From Anaerotignum neopropionicum (GTDB lineage: Bacteria; Bacillota; Clostridia; Lachnospirales; Anaerotignaceae), in assembly GCF_001571775.1 (NCBI RefSeq), contig NZ_LRVM01000001.1, positions 372,001 to 436,000 on the forward strand: DNA of 64,000 nt, read 5' to 3'. The notes beneath the pieces were generated by a model. It ran no database searches and had not been told where the DNA came from. It saw nothing but the letters and a program-made list of their open reading frames with translations. This document shows, one piece after another, positions 1-9,193 of this stretch. Position 1 is the first letter of the stretch; each line of letters begins with the position of its first letter. The translations under genes were made by a program, and so were the position numbers.

Positions 1-1
1 G

Positions 2-655
2 ACGGGAATGCCTATGCATTATGTTTATGGATGTAACAAATTTTCTGCCGTCTGCGGAACAACCATAGCCACACTGCGATTTTGGAAGCATAAGATGCTG
101 GATATTCAAGTGGGTATTTTAGCGGCAATGGGGGCTTTTGTGACATCAGCTTTGGCAGCCAAGGTAGTAATTTACTTAAACGACAGTACCTTAAAAACCT
201 TGATGCTGATTGTTTTGCCCATTGCGGGGGTAGTTACGGTGCTCAATAAAAATATGGGGAATGAAAATCATGCCGATACCTATTCTATGAAAAAAAAGAC
301 CGTTCTGGCGTTGTTGATTGGCGGATTGATTGGGTTTTATGATGGGGTGGCAGGCCCGGGGACGGGAACGTTCGCTTTAATGGCTTTTTGTTTTATAATG
401 AAATATGATTTGCGTACTGCTTCGGGCAATGCAAAATGCTTGAATTTGGCATCTAATTATGCGGCTTTGGCGGTATTTTTATTGGAAGGAACGGTAGACT
501 TTAAAATTGCAATTCCGGCAGCGGTTTTTGGCGTTGTAGGAAATTTTATTGGATCGGGGTTTGCCATAATAAAGGGTGCGAAAGCCATTAAATTAATGTT
601 AAATGTTGTAATTGTATTATTATTTATTAAAATGGGTGCAGATTTTTTATTGTAA
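2..655 (+). CDS. TSUP-family (TauE/SafE) permease, 5' partial
   Basis: This is the C-terminal part of an integral membrane permease of the TauE/SafE (TSUP) family, whose members move sulfite, sulfonates or other small organic anions. The frame is open to the left window edge and no ribosome site precedes the first ATG at 8, so the true start lies outside. At least five hydrophobic segments are visible, with the family's glycine-rich signature GFYDGVAGPGTGTF near residue 118 beginning the second half of the protein. It ends 53 bases before the convergent acetyltransferase gene. The substrate cannot be told from the sequence. Confidence 0.85.
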   Translation, partial: TGMPMHYVYGCNKFSAVCGTTIATLRFWKHKMLDIQVGILAAMGAFVTSALAAKVVIYLNDSTLKTLMLIVLPIAGVVTVLNKNMGNENHADTYSMKKKTVLALLIGGLIGFYDGVAGPGTGTFALMAFCFIMKYDLRTASGNAKCLNLASNYAALAVFLLEGTVDFKIAIPAAVFGVVGNFIGSGFAIIKGAKAIKLMLNVVIVLLFIKMGADFLL

Positions 656-707
656 TATAAAAGGACGTCAACACGGCATCAATGTTGGCGGCCATTTTTA
701 TTTCCAT

Positions 708-1202
708 TTATATGTTTTTTTGCATCAGTACAACACCAAACTTGCGGCCCAATTTTTCTCCGATATTTTTCAGCTCGCCCACTTGCACAAACCCGTTCTT
801 TTTATGGAATTGGATGCTGGCCTCGTTTTCTGAGGATATTTCCGCAAGCAAGTGCTGCACACCAAGGTCTTTCCCCTCTTTTTCCAGCAAAGCAAGGCAT
901 TTTGCGCCAATTCCCTTTGCCGTATAATCGGCGGCAATAAAATAGGAAACATCGACAGTTGTCTGAAAGGTGGAGAAGGGGTGAAAAGGACTCAAAGTGC
1001 AAAAGCCTATGGTTTGCTTGGTTTCCGTATCAACTATCCCATAGGCACATAAGCCCTCTGATCTTTTTATTAGCATAGAATAAAACTGTTCGGGCAGGGG
1101 AGCGGGCGGAAATGCCGCAGTGCTTGTGGTAATGTAGTAGTTAAAAATCTCCATAACCGATTTTTGATGCTCCGTTCCAAGCTTTTCAAAAACAATATTC
1201 AT
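708..1202 (-). CDS. GNAT N-acetyltransferase, phosphinothricin acetyltransferase-like
   Basis: A 164-residue acetyl-CoA-dependent N-acetyltransferase. The ATG at 1202 is chosen because AGGAGG lies just upstream at about 1209-1216; a longer frame to 1301 runs through a terminator hairpin and is not credible. The acetyl-CoA loop reads AKGIGAKCLALLEKEG, followed by a conserved EISSENEASIQFHKKNGF segment. The early YNYYITTSTAAF-like region with a late N-x-S/F-H-x-K-x-GF motif is typical of the PAT/YwnH branch, which acetylates phosphinothricin or methionine sulfone/sulfoximine-type amino acids. The substrate is inferred from family only. It is monocistronic, behind a terminator at 1267-1314. Confidence 0.88.
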   Translation of the reverse strand: MNIVFEKLGTEHQKSVMEIFNYYITTSTAAFPPAPLPEQFYSMLIKRSEGLCAYGIVDTETKQTIGFCTLSPFHPFSTFQTTVDVSYFIAADYTAKGIGAKCLALLEKEGKDLGVQHLLAEISSENEASIQFHKKNGFVQVGELKNIGEKLGRKFGVVLMQKNI

Positions 1203-1266
1203 GATATACACCTCCTGAAAGTAATGATAAACCAATTTATAGAATAACACAACATGACAACCGTAA

Positions 1267-1314
1267 AAAGAGGGAAGAATTGTATTGTTTACAAAATACA
1301 ATTCTTCCCTCTTT
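1267..1314 (-). terminator. Rho-independent terminator
   Basis: A perfect 20-bp inverted repeat (1267-1286 with 1295-1314, 8-base loop). On the minus strand the stem is followed by a run of T. It closes the transcript of the small gene at 1364-1807 and separates it from the acetyltransferase. Confidence 0.85.
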
Positions 1315-1363
1315 GCCGTTTCAATGTCCTTGAAAATCCACGCTCTGTTTTATCCAACAATTC

Positions 1364-1807
1364 TTATAGAATATGTTCAATAATATAAAGTTTTTTTGTA
1401 TCTGGAACAAATATAAAGAATATTCTTGAGGAATCTGTTGCTGTTGTTGCATTGTATTGATAGTCCCTTTGAAAATCAGGAATATATTCCGCGGGAATTT
1501 GGAGGGAATTAAGAATCTCCATTACGTTTGATTCCATGTCTGTATTTTTACCGCTCATCAAATTTAGAGACGAAAGGAGATCACTACTGTTTTTGTATTG
1601 AAAGATATGGTATCTCTCACCATCACCGTGAAAGCTTGCGCCGCTATCGATAGAGTATATTTCGTCATAATTTTTTGAAATATCAATGGACCAATTTAAT
1701 TGGATGATATCAGCATAGGAGCTTCTGGGTATTTGATACAGAAATGCATCTTTTGCAATAAAGCCCATTAAAATAATGCCGATTATTATAAACATTTTTT
1801 TGGCCAT
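1364..1807 (-). CDS. Hypothetical exported/membrane-anchored protein
   Basis: A 147-residue protein I do not recognise. Residues 5-17 form a hydrophobic N-terminal segment behind a lysine pair, so it is probably exported and membrane-anchored; there is no lipobox cysteine. The remainder is a polar, tyrosine- and serine-rich domain with no motif I can name. It is transcribed alone, with AAGGGGAAAT as a plausible ribosome site just before the ATG and a strong terminator downstream. Confidence 0.6.
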   Translation of the reverse strand: MAKKMFIIIGIILMGFIAKDAFLYQIPRSSYADIIQLNWSIDISKNYDEIYSIDSGASFHGDGERYHIFQYKNSSDLLSSLNLMSGKNTDMESNVMEILNSLQIPAEYIPDFQRDYQYNATTATDSSRIFFIFVPDTKKLYIIEHIL

Positions 1808-1896
1808 TATTTCCCCTTCTCGTTTTCACCCATTTACTAAATAGATATACCGCTGATTGAATTATCAGCTTTTAAATGAATGAAAGGATTTTGAAA

Positions 1897-2235
1897 TTAG
1901 TCCGTTTCCACCTTGTCGGATTCCTGATAGGGGGCAAGGGTTGCTACCAATTTTGCTGTTTTGTCGGAATTATTGATTAGATAATGCTTTTCTGTAGGCT
2001 CCACATGAATAAATTGACCTTGTGTCAGGGTGAATTTTTTCTCATCCACAAAAATATCAATTTCGCCCTCCATAACATAAAAGTTTTCCTCCATGATGTT
2101 GTGATAGTGGGCCTTAAAATCACAGCCAGGAGGGAACTGAACAATTGCAAAATTCATGCGAGGGCCTTTCATCAAATATTTGGGGCCGTTATCTCCATTG
2201 CGATACTCTAAATTCTTTTCATCTATAATATACAT
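1897..2235 (-). CDS. Cupin-domain protein linked to the lsr locus
   Basis: A 112-residue single-domain cupin. The ATG at 2235 has AGGAG about 8 bases upstream; the longer frame to 2397 overlaps lsrK and is not used. Motif 1 fits the classical G-x5-H-x-H-x4-E-x6-G pattern (GCDFKAHYHN..EENFYVMEG, about residues 44-63) and motif 2 ends P-T-E-K-H-x3-N, so a 2-His/Glu/His metal site is intact. It starts 17 bases after the lsrK stop and is almost certainly cotranscribed with it. In enterobacterial lsr operons the phospho-AI-2 isomerase LsrG occupies the processing role. No LsrG is present here, so the cupin could act on phospho-AI-2; that is inference from position only. Confidence 0.8.
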   Translation of the reverse strand: MYIIDEKNLEYRNGDNGPKYLMKGPRMNFAIVQFPPGCDFKAHYHNIMEENFYVMEGEIDIFVDEKKFTLTQGQFIHVEPTEKHYLINNSDKTAKLVATLAPYQESDKVETD

Positions 2236-2252
2236 AGCTGTTCTCCTTTCTA

Positions 2253-3815
2253 TTATAAGCCGGGAGCTGCCCACATAGGGGTGGTAAGCTTTTGATTCGT
2301 TAGCTCCAGACTGTCTTTGTATATGTTTCGCCAGTTTATGTAAATTTCGCTGTATATTTTGTGGTTTTCCATGTTTGGCTGATACTCTGCATCCCACCGC
2401 ACCAATTCCTTGGCTGTGTCGGAGAGGTTATGATAGATCCCAACGCCGATACCTGCGGTAATTGCCGCACCCAATGCCGTTGCTTCTTTTACCTTTGGAA
2501 CCTTTACGGGGATGCCCAGGACGTCGGAGAGAATTTGGCACCAAATTGGACTTTTTGATGCACCGCTGGCAAAAATCACGGAATCAAGGCGTTTGCCTGT
2601 TAATTCGGAAACCAGCTCCACATTTCCTTTGGTTACAAGGGCGGCATTTTCCATCAAAGCCCGATAGAAGGTGTATTTATTGAACTTATCAGGATTGATA
2701 GAAAAATTGATAAAGGAGGGTGCGGCGTGTTTCCAATGAATGAAGTCCATCACATCGGAAAAAGTACATAGCATGCCATAACAGCCAGGTGGAATTTTGG
2801 CGGCTTCCGCGTTCATAAGGTTATAGGGGTCAACGTCTGTTTTTTCCGCTTCCGCCTTTTCCCATTGACAGAAAGCATCCCGATACCATCGCATAATCAA
2901 TCCGGGATAGAATGCCAAAGCTTCATATTGCCAAAGGCCGGGCACTGCATGACAGTTTACCCGTACTCTGCAAGCGGGGTCTGTTTTTGCTTCATCCGTA
3001 TTGAATTCAAATTGCCAAAAGCTGCCGCCAAAAATCGCCCCTTGATTTGGCTCGACTAAGCCAACCCCTACGCATCCAAGCTGGGCATCGCCGCCGCCTG
3101 TGACTACGGGAGTTCCTTCCGCCAGACCGGTCCTGGCTGCACATTCCCTAGAAACTTCCCCAATGACAGTACCACTTTCGTAAACGGGAGGAAAAATATC
3201 CGATTTTAAGCCGCATTTTTCCGCTATCTCCGGAAGCCAATCTCTTTTGGAAAGATCAAAAATGCCTGTTGTGCATCCGTTGGAGGGCTCGGCGGTTAAT
3301 AAACCGGTAAGCTTTGCAATCAGCCAATCATTAAACATAGTGACTGTCTTGGTTTTTTCATAAATTTCTGGGAGATGATTTTTTACCCAAAGTATTCTGG
3401 GAAGAGCGCCAAGGGCGAAGGTTTGCCCTGACGGAAGATAGATTTCATTTTCCAATCCCTGAGAAATTTTTTGCAGCTGAATTACTTCGTCTGTGGAACG
3501 GGCATCCACGTTGGCACATGCCCAAATTTCTTTGCCGCCTTCATCATAAAGCACAATGCCCTCTCGCATGCTTGTGGTTGCGATTGCCGCAATCTCTGTA
3601 GGATTGATGCCGCTTTCCCTAAGTACTTCACGGACGCACTGCGCAGCAAGCCCCCAATTGTGCGTCCAGTCAAAATCCATGGAACCTGGGTAGCGAGGAT
3701 CCTCTTTGTGCGCCCATTCCTGTTGGGCAACACAAAGCTGTTTCCCATCCGTATCGAAGATGACTGCCCTTACACTTCCGGTACCGGCGTCAATTGCCAT
3801 TAAGTATTGAGCCAT
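2253..3815 (-). CDS. lsrK: Autoinducer-2 kinase LsrK
   Basis: A 520-residue FGGY-family carbohydrate kinase that phosphorylates imported autoinducer-2 (DPD) in the cytoplasm, trapping it and creating the ligand for LsrR. The N-terminal phosphate loop reads MAIDAGTGSVRAVIFD. LsrK-specific segments SMREGIVLY, IWACANVDAR, GGGDAQLGCVG and the C-terminal WAAPGL match the E. coli protein closely along the full length; the 520-residue size is close to that protein (about 530). AGGAGG lies 6 bases before the ATG. It sits just downstream of lsrR with 83 bases between, and ahead of a cupin gene. Assignment to LsrK rather than xylulo- or glycerol kinase is secure because of the complete lsr neighbourhood. 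Confidence 0.95.
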   Translation of the reverse strand: MAQYLMAIDAGTGSVRAVIFDTDGKQLCVAQQEWAHKEDPRYPGSMDFDWTHNWGLAAQCVREVLRESGINPTEIAAIATTSMREGIVLYDEGGKEIWACANVDARSTDEVIQLQKISQGLENEIYLPSGQTFALGALPRILWVKNHLPEIYEKTKTVTMFNDWLIAKLTGLLTAEPSNGCTTGIFDLSKRDWLPEIAEKCGLKSDIFPPVYESGTVIGEVSRECAARTGLAEGTPVVTGGGDAQLGCVGVGLVEPNQGAIFGGSFWQFEFNTDEAKTDPACRVRVNCHAVPGLWQYEALAFYPGLIMRWYRDAFCQWEKAEAEKTDVDPYNLMNAEAAKIPPGCYGMLCTFSDVMDFIHWKHAAPSFINFSINPDKFNKYTFYRALMENAALVTKGNVELVSELTGKRLDSVIFASGASKSPIWCQILSDVLGIPVKVPKVKEATALGAAITAGIGVGIYHNLSDTAKELVRWDAEYQPNMENHKIYSEIYINWRNIYKDSLELTNQKLTTPMWAAPGL

Positions 3816-3837
3816 ATGATTCCTCCTTTAAATATAC

Positions 3838-3850
3838 TTCAATATTTGAA
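3838..3850. promoter_or_regulatory. Small inverted repeat upstream of lsrK
   Basis: TTCAA-TAT-TTGAA, a symmetric 13-base element in the 83-base gap between lsrR and lsrK. Its position just before the lsrK ribosome site makes it a candidate LsrR operator. No operator data for this organism are available, so this is only a suggestion. Confidence 0.35.
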
Positions 3851-3898
3851 ATGCATATAAAATCATACTGCAATATTTTGATTTAACGATGGAGGGTT

Positions 3899-4810
3899 CT
3901 ATATCTCCAAGATGGCCTTAGCGGTTTCTTCATCTGTAATCAGAATGTTGATACAGCCGGTTTTTAAAACACCTGCAATTGCTTCTGCCTTTTCAATACC
4001 GCCTGCCACTGCAATCACATTAGGGAAGGAAGCCAGAACATGGGGAGGGGTGCTGACAAGGCGGTCGTTAATCGTACCATTTAATACGTTGCCGTCCTTA
4101 TCCACAAAGTATCCCAAAACATCACCCACGGCGCTTTCCGCCTGAAGTCTAAGCAAATCGTTGGCGGTCATGTTGCCTTCCTTGACGACAGTAGCCTTTT
4201 CTGTTACGCCGCCGATGCCCACAATGGTATAGCCCGCAAGGCTGGAAAGCTTCAAGACGTCCTTCACAGAAGGCTCTTCTTTCATTGCACAAGCCATCTG
4301 GGGGGTTGAAGCAATAAACGGGGTTGGAACAATATACAATACCGCATGGGGAGCCTCGCTGTTGGAGGGGACGTTGTAATGTTTAACGCCTCCTGTAAGG
4401 GAAACAAAGGACACTCGGGCTTCCTCGGGCAGTTCCAGATTGCGCAGCGTACGGGACATGGTATCGCCGAAGCCTACATTAACAAAATCTCCGTCAGTCA
4501 GATGGTCGCTCAGATACATGGCGGCGGCATGGGCTACGGTTTCGTTAATATTATTGGAAATGGAAGGAACCAGAATGATTTCTTGCAAGGCATAGCGTTC
4601 CTTTAACTGCATGGTGATTTCTGTTTGCTGGTATGCGTCTGTTCTGATTTTAAATTGAATCAGTTTTTTCTCTCTGCCCTTTTCTAAAAGCTTAATCACA
4701 CGCATGCGGGAAATTCCCAGGTGATCTGCAATGGCCTGTTGTGTCATGTTTTCGATATAATAACACCAGACTGCTTTTATAATTAAAGAATGTTCATAAT
4801 CCATGTTCAT
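3899..4810 (-). CDS. lsrR: Lsr operon repressor LsrR (SorC/DeoR family)
   Basis: A 303-residue SorC-family transcription regulator. Residues 10-60 hold a helix-turn-helix (MTQQAIADHLGISRMRVIKLL). The rest is the sugar-phosphate-binding domain, with VGFGDTMSRTL, SLTGGVKHY, VGIGGVTE and the C-terminal AGGIEKAEAIAGVLKTG seen in E. coli LsrR. Family knowledge says apo-LsrR represses lsr transcription and releases DNA when phospho-AI-2 binds. It is divergent from lsrACDBF across a 415-base region and codirectional with lsrK. The ATG at 4810 has AAGGGG 7 bases upstream, and an internal ATG two codons later is less well placed. Confidence 0.93.
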   Translation of the reverse strand: MNMDYEHSLIIKAVWCYYIENMTQQAIADHLGISRMRVIKLLEKGREKKLIQFKIRTDAYQQTEITMQLKERYALQEIILVPSISNNINETVAHAAAMYLSDHLTDGDFVNVGFGDTMSRTLRNLELPEEARVSFVSLTGGVKHYNVPSNSEAPHAVLYIVPTPFIASTPQMACAMKEEPSVKDVLKLSSLAGYTIVGIGGVTEKATVVKEGNMTANDLLRLQAESAVGDVLGYFVDKDGNVLNGTINDRLVSTPPHVLASFPNVIAVAGGIEKAEAIAGVLKTGCINILITDEETAKAILEI

Positions 4811-5225
4811 TGTAATACCCCTTCGCTTCTGCTTTTTCTTTACTTTAATAGACTACTTCAAATGTCCCAGGGAATCAAGACAGACGGCAAAAAAATTTTT
4901 ACAAAAGATAAACAAATGTTTTGCAGTTGATATTTTGTTTTAATTTGTTTCCATTATATAGCGAAAAAACAGACGTGTCAATCTCTTTCTTTTTTTGCGG
5001 GAATTTATTAAAATACGAAAATATTGATGAAAACAGAGCGAAAAAGTCGGATTTGATGGTATTTTTTTATATAGAAAAGAAAAGTGGATGCTGGAAACGA
5101 GAAAAAAATATATTTTTGCACATCAATTGTTGACAAACTGAACAAAAAGCCTTATGATAAAACAAAAGATTGAATCAATAACTTATGTATAAATTGAAGC
5201 GATTTTGTCAAATGGAGGATTCATT
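4811..5225 (+). promoter_or_regulatory. lsrR-lsrA divergent control region with lsrA promoter
   Basis: A 415-base AT-rich divergent intergenic region. A near-consensus sigma-A promoter for lsrA lies at 5130-5158: TTGACA, 17-base spacer, TATGAT. A TGAACA hexamer lies within its spacer (5139-5144), and 14 bases overlapping the -10 (5154-5167) recur upstream of lsrF (10398-10411). The lsrA ribosome site GGAGG is at 5214-5218. No gene is seen inside the region. LsrR binding here is expected from the family but is not shown. Confidence 0.65.
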
Positions 5226-6749
5226 ATGGGTTCAAACAAAAAGGATGAGGTAAAGATTCCTGCTATCAGCATCAAGAGAATCAGCAAATCGTTTGCATCC
5301 AATGTGGTGCTTCGAGAAATCAATCTCCATGTTTTCGAGGGTGATGTTGTGGCATTAATCGGAGGCAATGGCGCTGGGAAAAGCACCTTGATGAAAATTC
5401 TTATGGGAATTTATCAGCCGGATGCTGGTGAAATTTTCATGAGCGGCAAGAGGGTAAGTTTATCCTCACCCTCTGCGGCACTGGCCCAGGGCATTTATTT
5501 GGTTCCCCAGGAACCCATGCTGTTTCCAAATATGACGGTGGAAGAAAACATCGTATTGGGCTTCAAAGAAAAAAGAAGTCAATTGCATGAGCGCTTGAAG
5601 GCGCTTATTGAAAATCTGGGCTGGGATTTGAAATTAGATCGTAAGGCGGAAAGCCTATCCATTGCAGAACAGCAACTGGTGGAAATTTTGCGAGGTTTAC
5701 TGCGCAATTCAAGGATTTTGATTTTAGACGAACCAACATCAGCCCTGACGTTTCATGAGATTGAATCATTGTTTCGTATTGTAACTGATTTACATAAAAA
5801 TGGTATCAGCATTTTCTACATAACCCACCGTTTGACGGAGGTGTTTGATATTGCCACAAGAGTTGTGATCCTTCGGGATGGACAAATCACCATGGAAGGC
5901 GCTGTGGAAGAGTTTAATCAGGAAATGCTGATTCAAGGTCTGCTGCCTGCCAATTATGAAAGTGCCGTAAAAAAAGAAAGAGAATGTACGGATGTGGAAT
6001 GTTCCGGTGTAAAGCCGTTGTTAGATATAAAAAATTTTAGTGGCTACGGTTTCAGTGATATTAATCTTGAGGTGTATCCCGGTGAGATTCTTGGTATGGC
6101 AGGTGTTGTGGGCTCGGGAAGAACGGAGTTTGCGGTTACTGTTTTTGGCAAGGATATTGTAAAGAGCGGAAAGGTATTTCTTGGCGGAGAGGATATTACA
6201 GGGAAGAAATGCAGCTGTATCATTGAAAAAGGCCTGAATTATGTTCCCGAGGACAGACATTTGAACGGAATTTATTCCATAAGCGATGTGGAAGCCAATA
6301 TAACCTCCGGTGTGTTGGGAAACTTGAATAAGTTTTTTGTGGATAGAAAAAAGGTAAACGAATTAACGGATCAATATATTAATAATTTCCGTATCAAAGT
6401 AACGGGGAGGGATCAGGCCATTGGCTCTCTCTCCGGGGGGAATCAACAGAAGGTTGTTTTGGGAAAAACCCTTGCAGCGAATCCTAAGGTGGTAATTTTG
6501 GATGAGCCAACCAGAGGGATTGATGCCGGTGCCAGAGGGGATGTTTATCGCATTATTAATGAATTAAGAGCCCAGGGTGTAGCTATTTTACTGATTTCAT
6601 CTGACATAGAGGAAGTTGTGGAGCTATCAGATCGTGTGGTAACTATGTATCAGGGCCGTATCAATCACACCTTTAAAGGGGAAAGCATAACGGTGGACAA
6701 TCTGATGGCAGCTTCCTTCGGTGTATATAAGAAGGAGGTGACGGCGTGA
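5226..6749 (+). CDS. lsrA: AI-2 ABC importer ATPase LsrA
   Basis: A 507-residue double ATP-binding-cassette protein that energises uptake of autoinducer-2. The first cassette has Walker A GGNGAGKST at about residues 47-55 and ILDEPTSALT as Walker B. The second has the degenerate Walker A GVVGSGRTE usual in this sugar-importer family, with signature LSGGNQQKV and ILDEPTRGID. The ATG at 5226 is 7 bases past GGAGG; the upstream TTG at 5205 is ignored. Its stop overlaps the lsrC start by 4 bases. By sequence alone it could be a ribose/rhamnose-type ATPase, and the lsr neighbours decide the call. Confidence 0.93.
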   Translation: MGSNKKDEVKIPAISIKRISKSFASNVVLREINLHVFEGDVVALIGGNGAGKSTLMKILMGIYQPDAGEIFMSGKRVSLSSPSAALAQGIYLVPQEPMLFPNMTVEENIVLGFKEKRSQLHERLKALIENLGWDLKLDRKAESLSIAEQQLVEILRGLLRNSRILILDEPTSALTFHEIESLFRIVTDLHKNGISIFYITHRLTEVFDIATRVVILRDGQITMEGAVEEFNQEMLIQGLLPANYESAVKKERECTDVECSGVKPLLDIKNFSGYGFSDINLEVYPGEILGMAGVVGSGRTEFAVTVFGKDIVKSGKVFLGGEDITGKKCSCIIEKGLNYVPEDRHLNGIYSISDVEANITSGVLGNLNKFFVDRKKVNELTDQYINNFRIKVTGRDQAIGSLSGGNQQKVVLGKTLAANPKVVILDEPTRGIDAGARGDVYRIINELRAQGVAILLISSDIEEVVELSDRVVTMYQGRINHTFKGESITVDNLMAASFGVYKKEVTA

Positions 6750-7780
6750 ATAAGCTGATTGAAAGGATAACTCAGACAAGAGAGGTGTTTACGGTTGTAT
6801 TCATGTTTGTCTTGTTTTTGGGAACGGGGATTGTTAATCCTGGCTTTTTAGCGCCGGATAATATTTTGCTTTGCTTAAACGGAAGTGTAATTTACATACT
6901 GTTGGCAATCGGAATTTCCTTCGTTATCACAACAGGTGACATTGATGTTTCCATTGGCGCTACGCTGGGGTTAACGGCTGCGGTTTGTGCCACAATGATA
7001 CGAGATGGCAGCTCTCTGCTTGCTGCATCCGCTACGGCTTTACTCATTGGTGCTATAATCGGTTTGATTAACGGTCTTGGGGTAACCAAGCTGCGTATCC
7101 CTGCCATTATTATGACATTGGGTGTAAATGGCGTAGTTAGGGGTTCCATTTATGTTTATACAGAAGGTAAGTGGGTTGAAAATCTGCCTGCCGCATTCAA
7201 AAGATATGGGCAAATCACCTTGGCAGGCTTTGTAAATTTATTCCTGCTTGTTACAGTACTGATTGTAATTGGGGTATATCTATACATAAAGAAAGCAAAT
7301 AAGGGGAAATATCTTGCCGCCATCGGGGATAATATGTGCGGCGCCACATTGATTGGCATTCCTGTGGACAGAACACGAATTTTGGCCTTTATTTTATGTG
7401 GCATCTTCGCTGCTTTTGCCGGAATTATTTTTGCTAGCAAAATTGGCTTTGTAACGCCAACGGCAGGCAATGGTTATGAAATGAAAGCCATAGCCGCCTG
7501 TGTTTTGGGCGGTGTCAGCCTGACGGGTGGTGTTGGCTCGGTTATCGGGGCAATGTTTGGTGCAATCATTATGTCCTCCATCAGTAGAATACTGGTGTTT
7601 TTACAGTTTTCCTCCAACTGGGATAATACGATTACCGGAATTCTTCTGATTATCATTGTTGTGGCTGATGCATTGATTCAGAAGCATTTGAAGGAAAAGG
7701 CAAGAAGGGAACGCTTGGCCGCCAGAGATTTATTCGTTGCAGAAAAGACCTGCGAGGAAGTGGGAGGTGTATTCCAATGA
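6746..7780 (+). CDS. lsrC: AI-2 ABC importer permease LsrC
   Basis: A 344-residue inner-membrane permease of the BPD_transp_2 (ribose-type) family, with eight or more hydrophobic segments. TTGDIDVSIGATLGL and GGVSLTGGVGSVIGAM are the characteristic periplasmic-sugar-permease segments. It starts at GTG overlapping the lsrA stop (GTGA) and ends overlapping lsrD (ATGA), so translation is coupled through the three genes. It pairs with LsrD to form the channel for AI-2 delivered by LsrB. Confidence 0.92.
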   Translation: MNKLIERITQTREVFTVVFMFVLFLGTGIVNPGFLAPDNILLCLNGSVIYILLAIGISFVITTGDIDVSIGATLGLTAAVCATMIRDGSSLLAASATALLIGAIIGLINGLGVTKLRIPAIIMTLGVNGVVRGSIYVYTEGKWVENLPAAFKRYGQITLAGFVNLFLLVTVLIVIGVYLYIKKANKGKYLAAIGDNMCGATLIGIPVDRTRILAFILCGIFAAFAGIIFASKIGFVTPTAGNGYEMKAIAACVLGGVSLTGGVGSVIGAMFGAIIMSSISRILVFLQFSSNWDNTITGILLIIIVVADALIQKHLKEKARRERLAARDLFVAEKTCEEVGGVFQ

Positions 7781-8793
7781 AAACATCGAGCACATTTAAT
7801 TGGAAAAAATTAATTTTCAGATGGGAAATGGCATTGGTTTTAATCCTGCTTTTGGAAATTGTTATCTTTGGTTCTATTAATCCAAGGTTTCTCAAGATTC
7901 CTGTACTTCTTGGCAGCATCAACGACTACATCAGTATTTGTATTATTGCTTTATTTGGAACCATCGTCATGATTACCGGAGGGATTGATATCTCAGGAGG
8001 TGCAATTGTTGGGTTGACCTCCATGGTGCTGGGGCTTCTTTGGCAGGATGTGGGAATGAATATTTGGGTGGCGGTTGTAATCAGCATTTTCACTGGGGCC
8101 ATCTGCGGCGCATTAAATGGCTTCTTGGTTTCCTATATAGGTGTGCAGGCCATGGTTGTGACGTTAGGGGGAATGTTCCTTTACTCCGGTTTGGCAGTGG
8201 TTTTATCTACTTTGTCCGTGTCCAGTGCTTATGAAGGAATCGGTGGCTTTCCTGAGGAATTTTTGCATATCGCAGGGGGAAAGGTATTTGGCGTAATACC
8301 CAATCCGTTTATCATATTTTTAATTTTGGTTGTGATTGCTTATATATTACTTCACAAGAGCCGTTATGGCAGATATGTTTTTCTTGTGGGTGTCAATCCC
8401 AATGCGGCCGGTTTTTCGGGTATCAATTACAGATTGGTTTCCATGTTTGCTTATATATTCTCCGGCATGGCTGCCTCCGTTGCAGGCGTTGTATTAACCA
8501 GCTATTTGGGTTCTTGCAGGGCAGACCTTGGAAATGGATTGACCATGCCCATTGTTACCGCGGTGGTGCTTGGCGGAACTGCAATTACCGGCGGAAAAGG
8601 CAGTATTATAGGAACGGGACTTGCGGCTATTGTTATTGGACTGCTAAGATTTGGACTTCAAATGTCCGGTGTGAGCACGCAGTATCTTGATATCCCCGTT
8701 GGACTGCTGTTGATTGTAGCAGTTGCGGCAAGAGGAGCCAGTTTGTACATGAAACGCCCGTCTTTTTTGGTAAGAAAACAAAAATCAGTTTAA
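7777..8793 (+). CDS. lsrD: AI-2 ABC importer permease LsrD
   Basis: A 338-residue permease of the same family as LsrC and its likely heterodimer partner. ITGGIDISGGAIVGL near residue 66 and LGGTAITGGKGSIIGT near residue 267 are the diagnostic segments, and about eight hydrophobic helices are visible. The ATG overlaps the lsrC stop by 4 bases. A 400-base gap filled by a dispersed repeat separates it from lsrB, so the transport genes are contiguous but the receptor gene is spaced away. Confidence 0.92.
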   Translation: MKTSSTFNWKKLIFRWEMALVLILLLEIVIFGSINPRFLKIPVLLGSINDYISICIIALFGTIVMITGGIDISGGAIVGLTSMVLGLLWQDVGMNIWVAVVISIFTGAICGALNGFLVSYIGVQAMVVTLGGMFLYSGLAVVLSTLSVSSAYEGIGGFPEEFLHIAGGKVFGVIPNPFIIFLILVVIAYILLHKSRYGRYVFLVGVNPNAAGFSGINYRLVSMFAYIFSGMAASVAGVVLTSYLGSCRADLGNGLTMPIVTAVVLGGTAITGGKGSIIGTGLAAIVIGLLRFGLQMSGVSTQYLDIPVGLLLIVAVAARGASLYMKRPSFLVRKQKSV

Positions 8794-8810
8794 ACAGTTA
8801 GACAGCGGAA

Positions 8811-9095
8811 TAACCTTGGGCGTTGGGTCAGGAATTTTGCTTTGCAAAACCATCACTGTGTGATGGTAGCGTTTTCTTGGCTGTTCCAGCCAAAACCAGC
8901 TTGTTTTTGTAAAAAGCAAGCGCAAAAATTTTTATTGAAACCGTATATTTATGGGGTTTTCAAAGGGGCCAAGGCTGCAATGGCAAAGAAGTGCCATCTG
9001 TCCAAAGGACAGCTTTGCAGAGCAAAGTGCTGAAACGAAACCCTTGTAGGTGTTTGAGGGCAAAGCCCTCAAGGTTTTCACTTTATCCACACCCT
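8811..9095 (+). repeat. Mosaic intergenic repeat copy 1
   Basis: Fills most of the 400-base lsrD-lsrB gap. It carries the family's GCAATGGCAAAGAAGTGCCA and GTCCAAAGGACAGCTTTGC blocks and the GTGTTTGAGGGCAAAGCCCT block seen at 11.6 and 37.7 kb. Several short hairpins are embedded, including GAGGGCAAAGCCCTC. No coding function is supported. A single TTATCCACA at about 9083 is a DnaA-box match but isolated. Confidence 0.8.
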
Positions 9096-9193
9096 GGCTG
9101 CTTAATGGGTAAGCGATCAAATTGTTATTAGTATTATCGCCAGATAGTATTTAATAAAATAATTAGATGAGAAAAATTGAAAGGAGAGGTTTT

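Noticed and set aside
1852-1869. Hairpin GCTGAT..ATCAGC after the cupin gene, considered as its terminator.
   Set aside because: The stem is only six base pairs and lacks a T run on the minus strand.
9083-9091. TTATCCACA, a perfect DnaA-box match.
   Set aside because: A single box inside a dispersed repeat, with no cluster, no AT-rich unwinding element and no dnaA nearby, does not make an origin.
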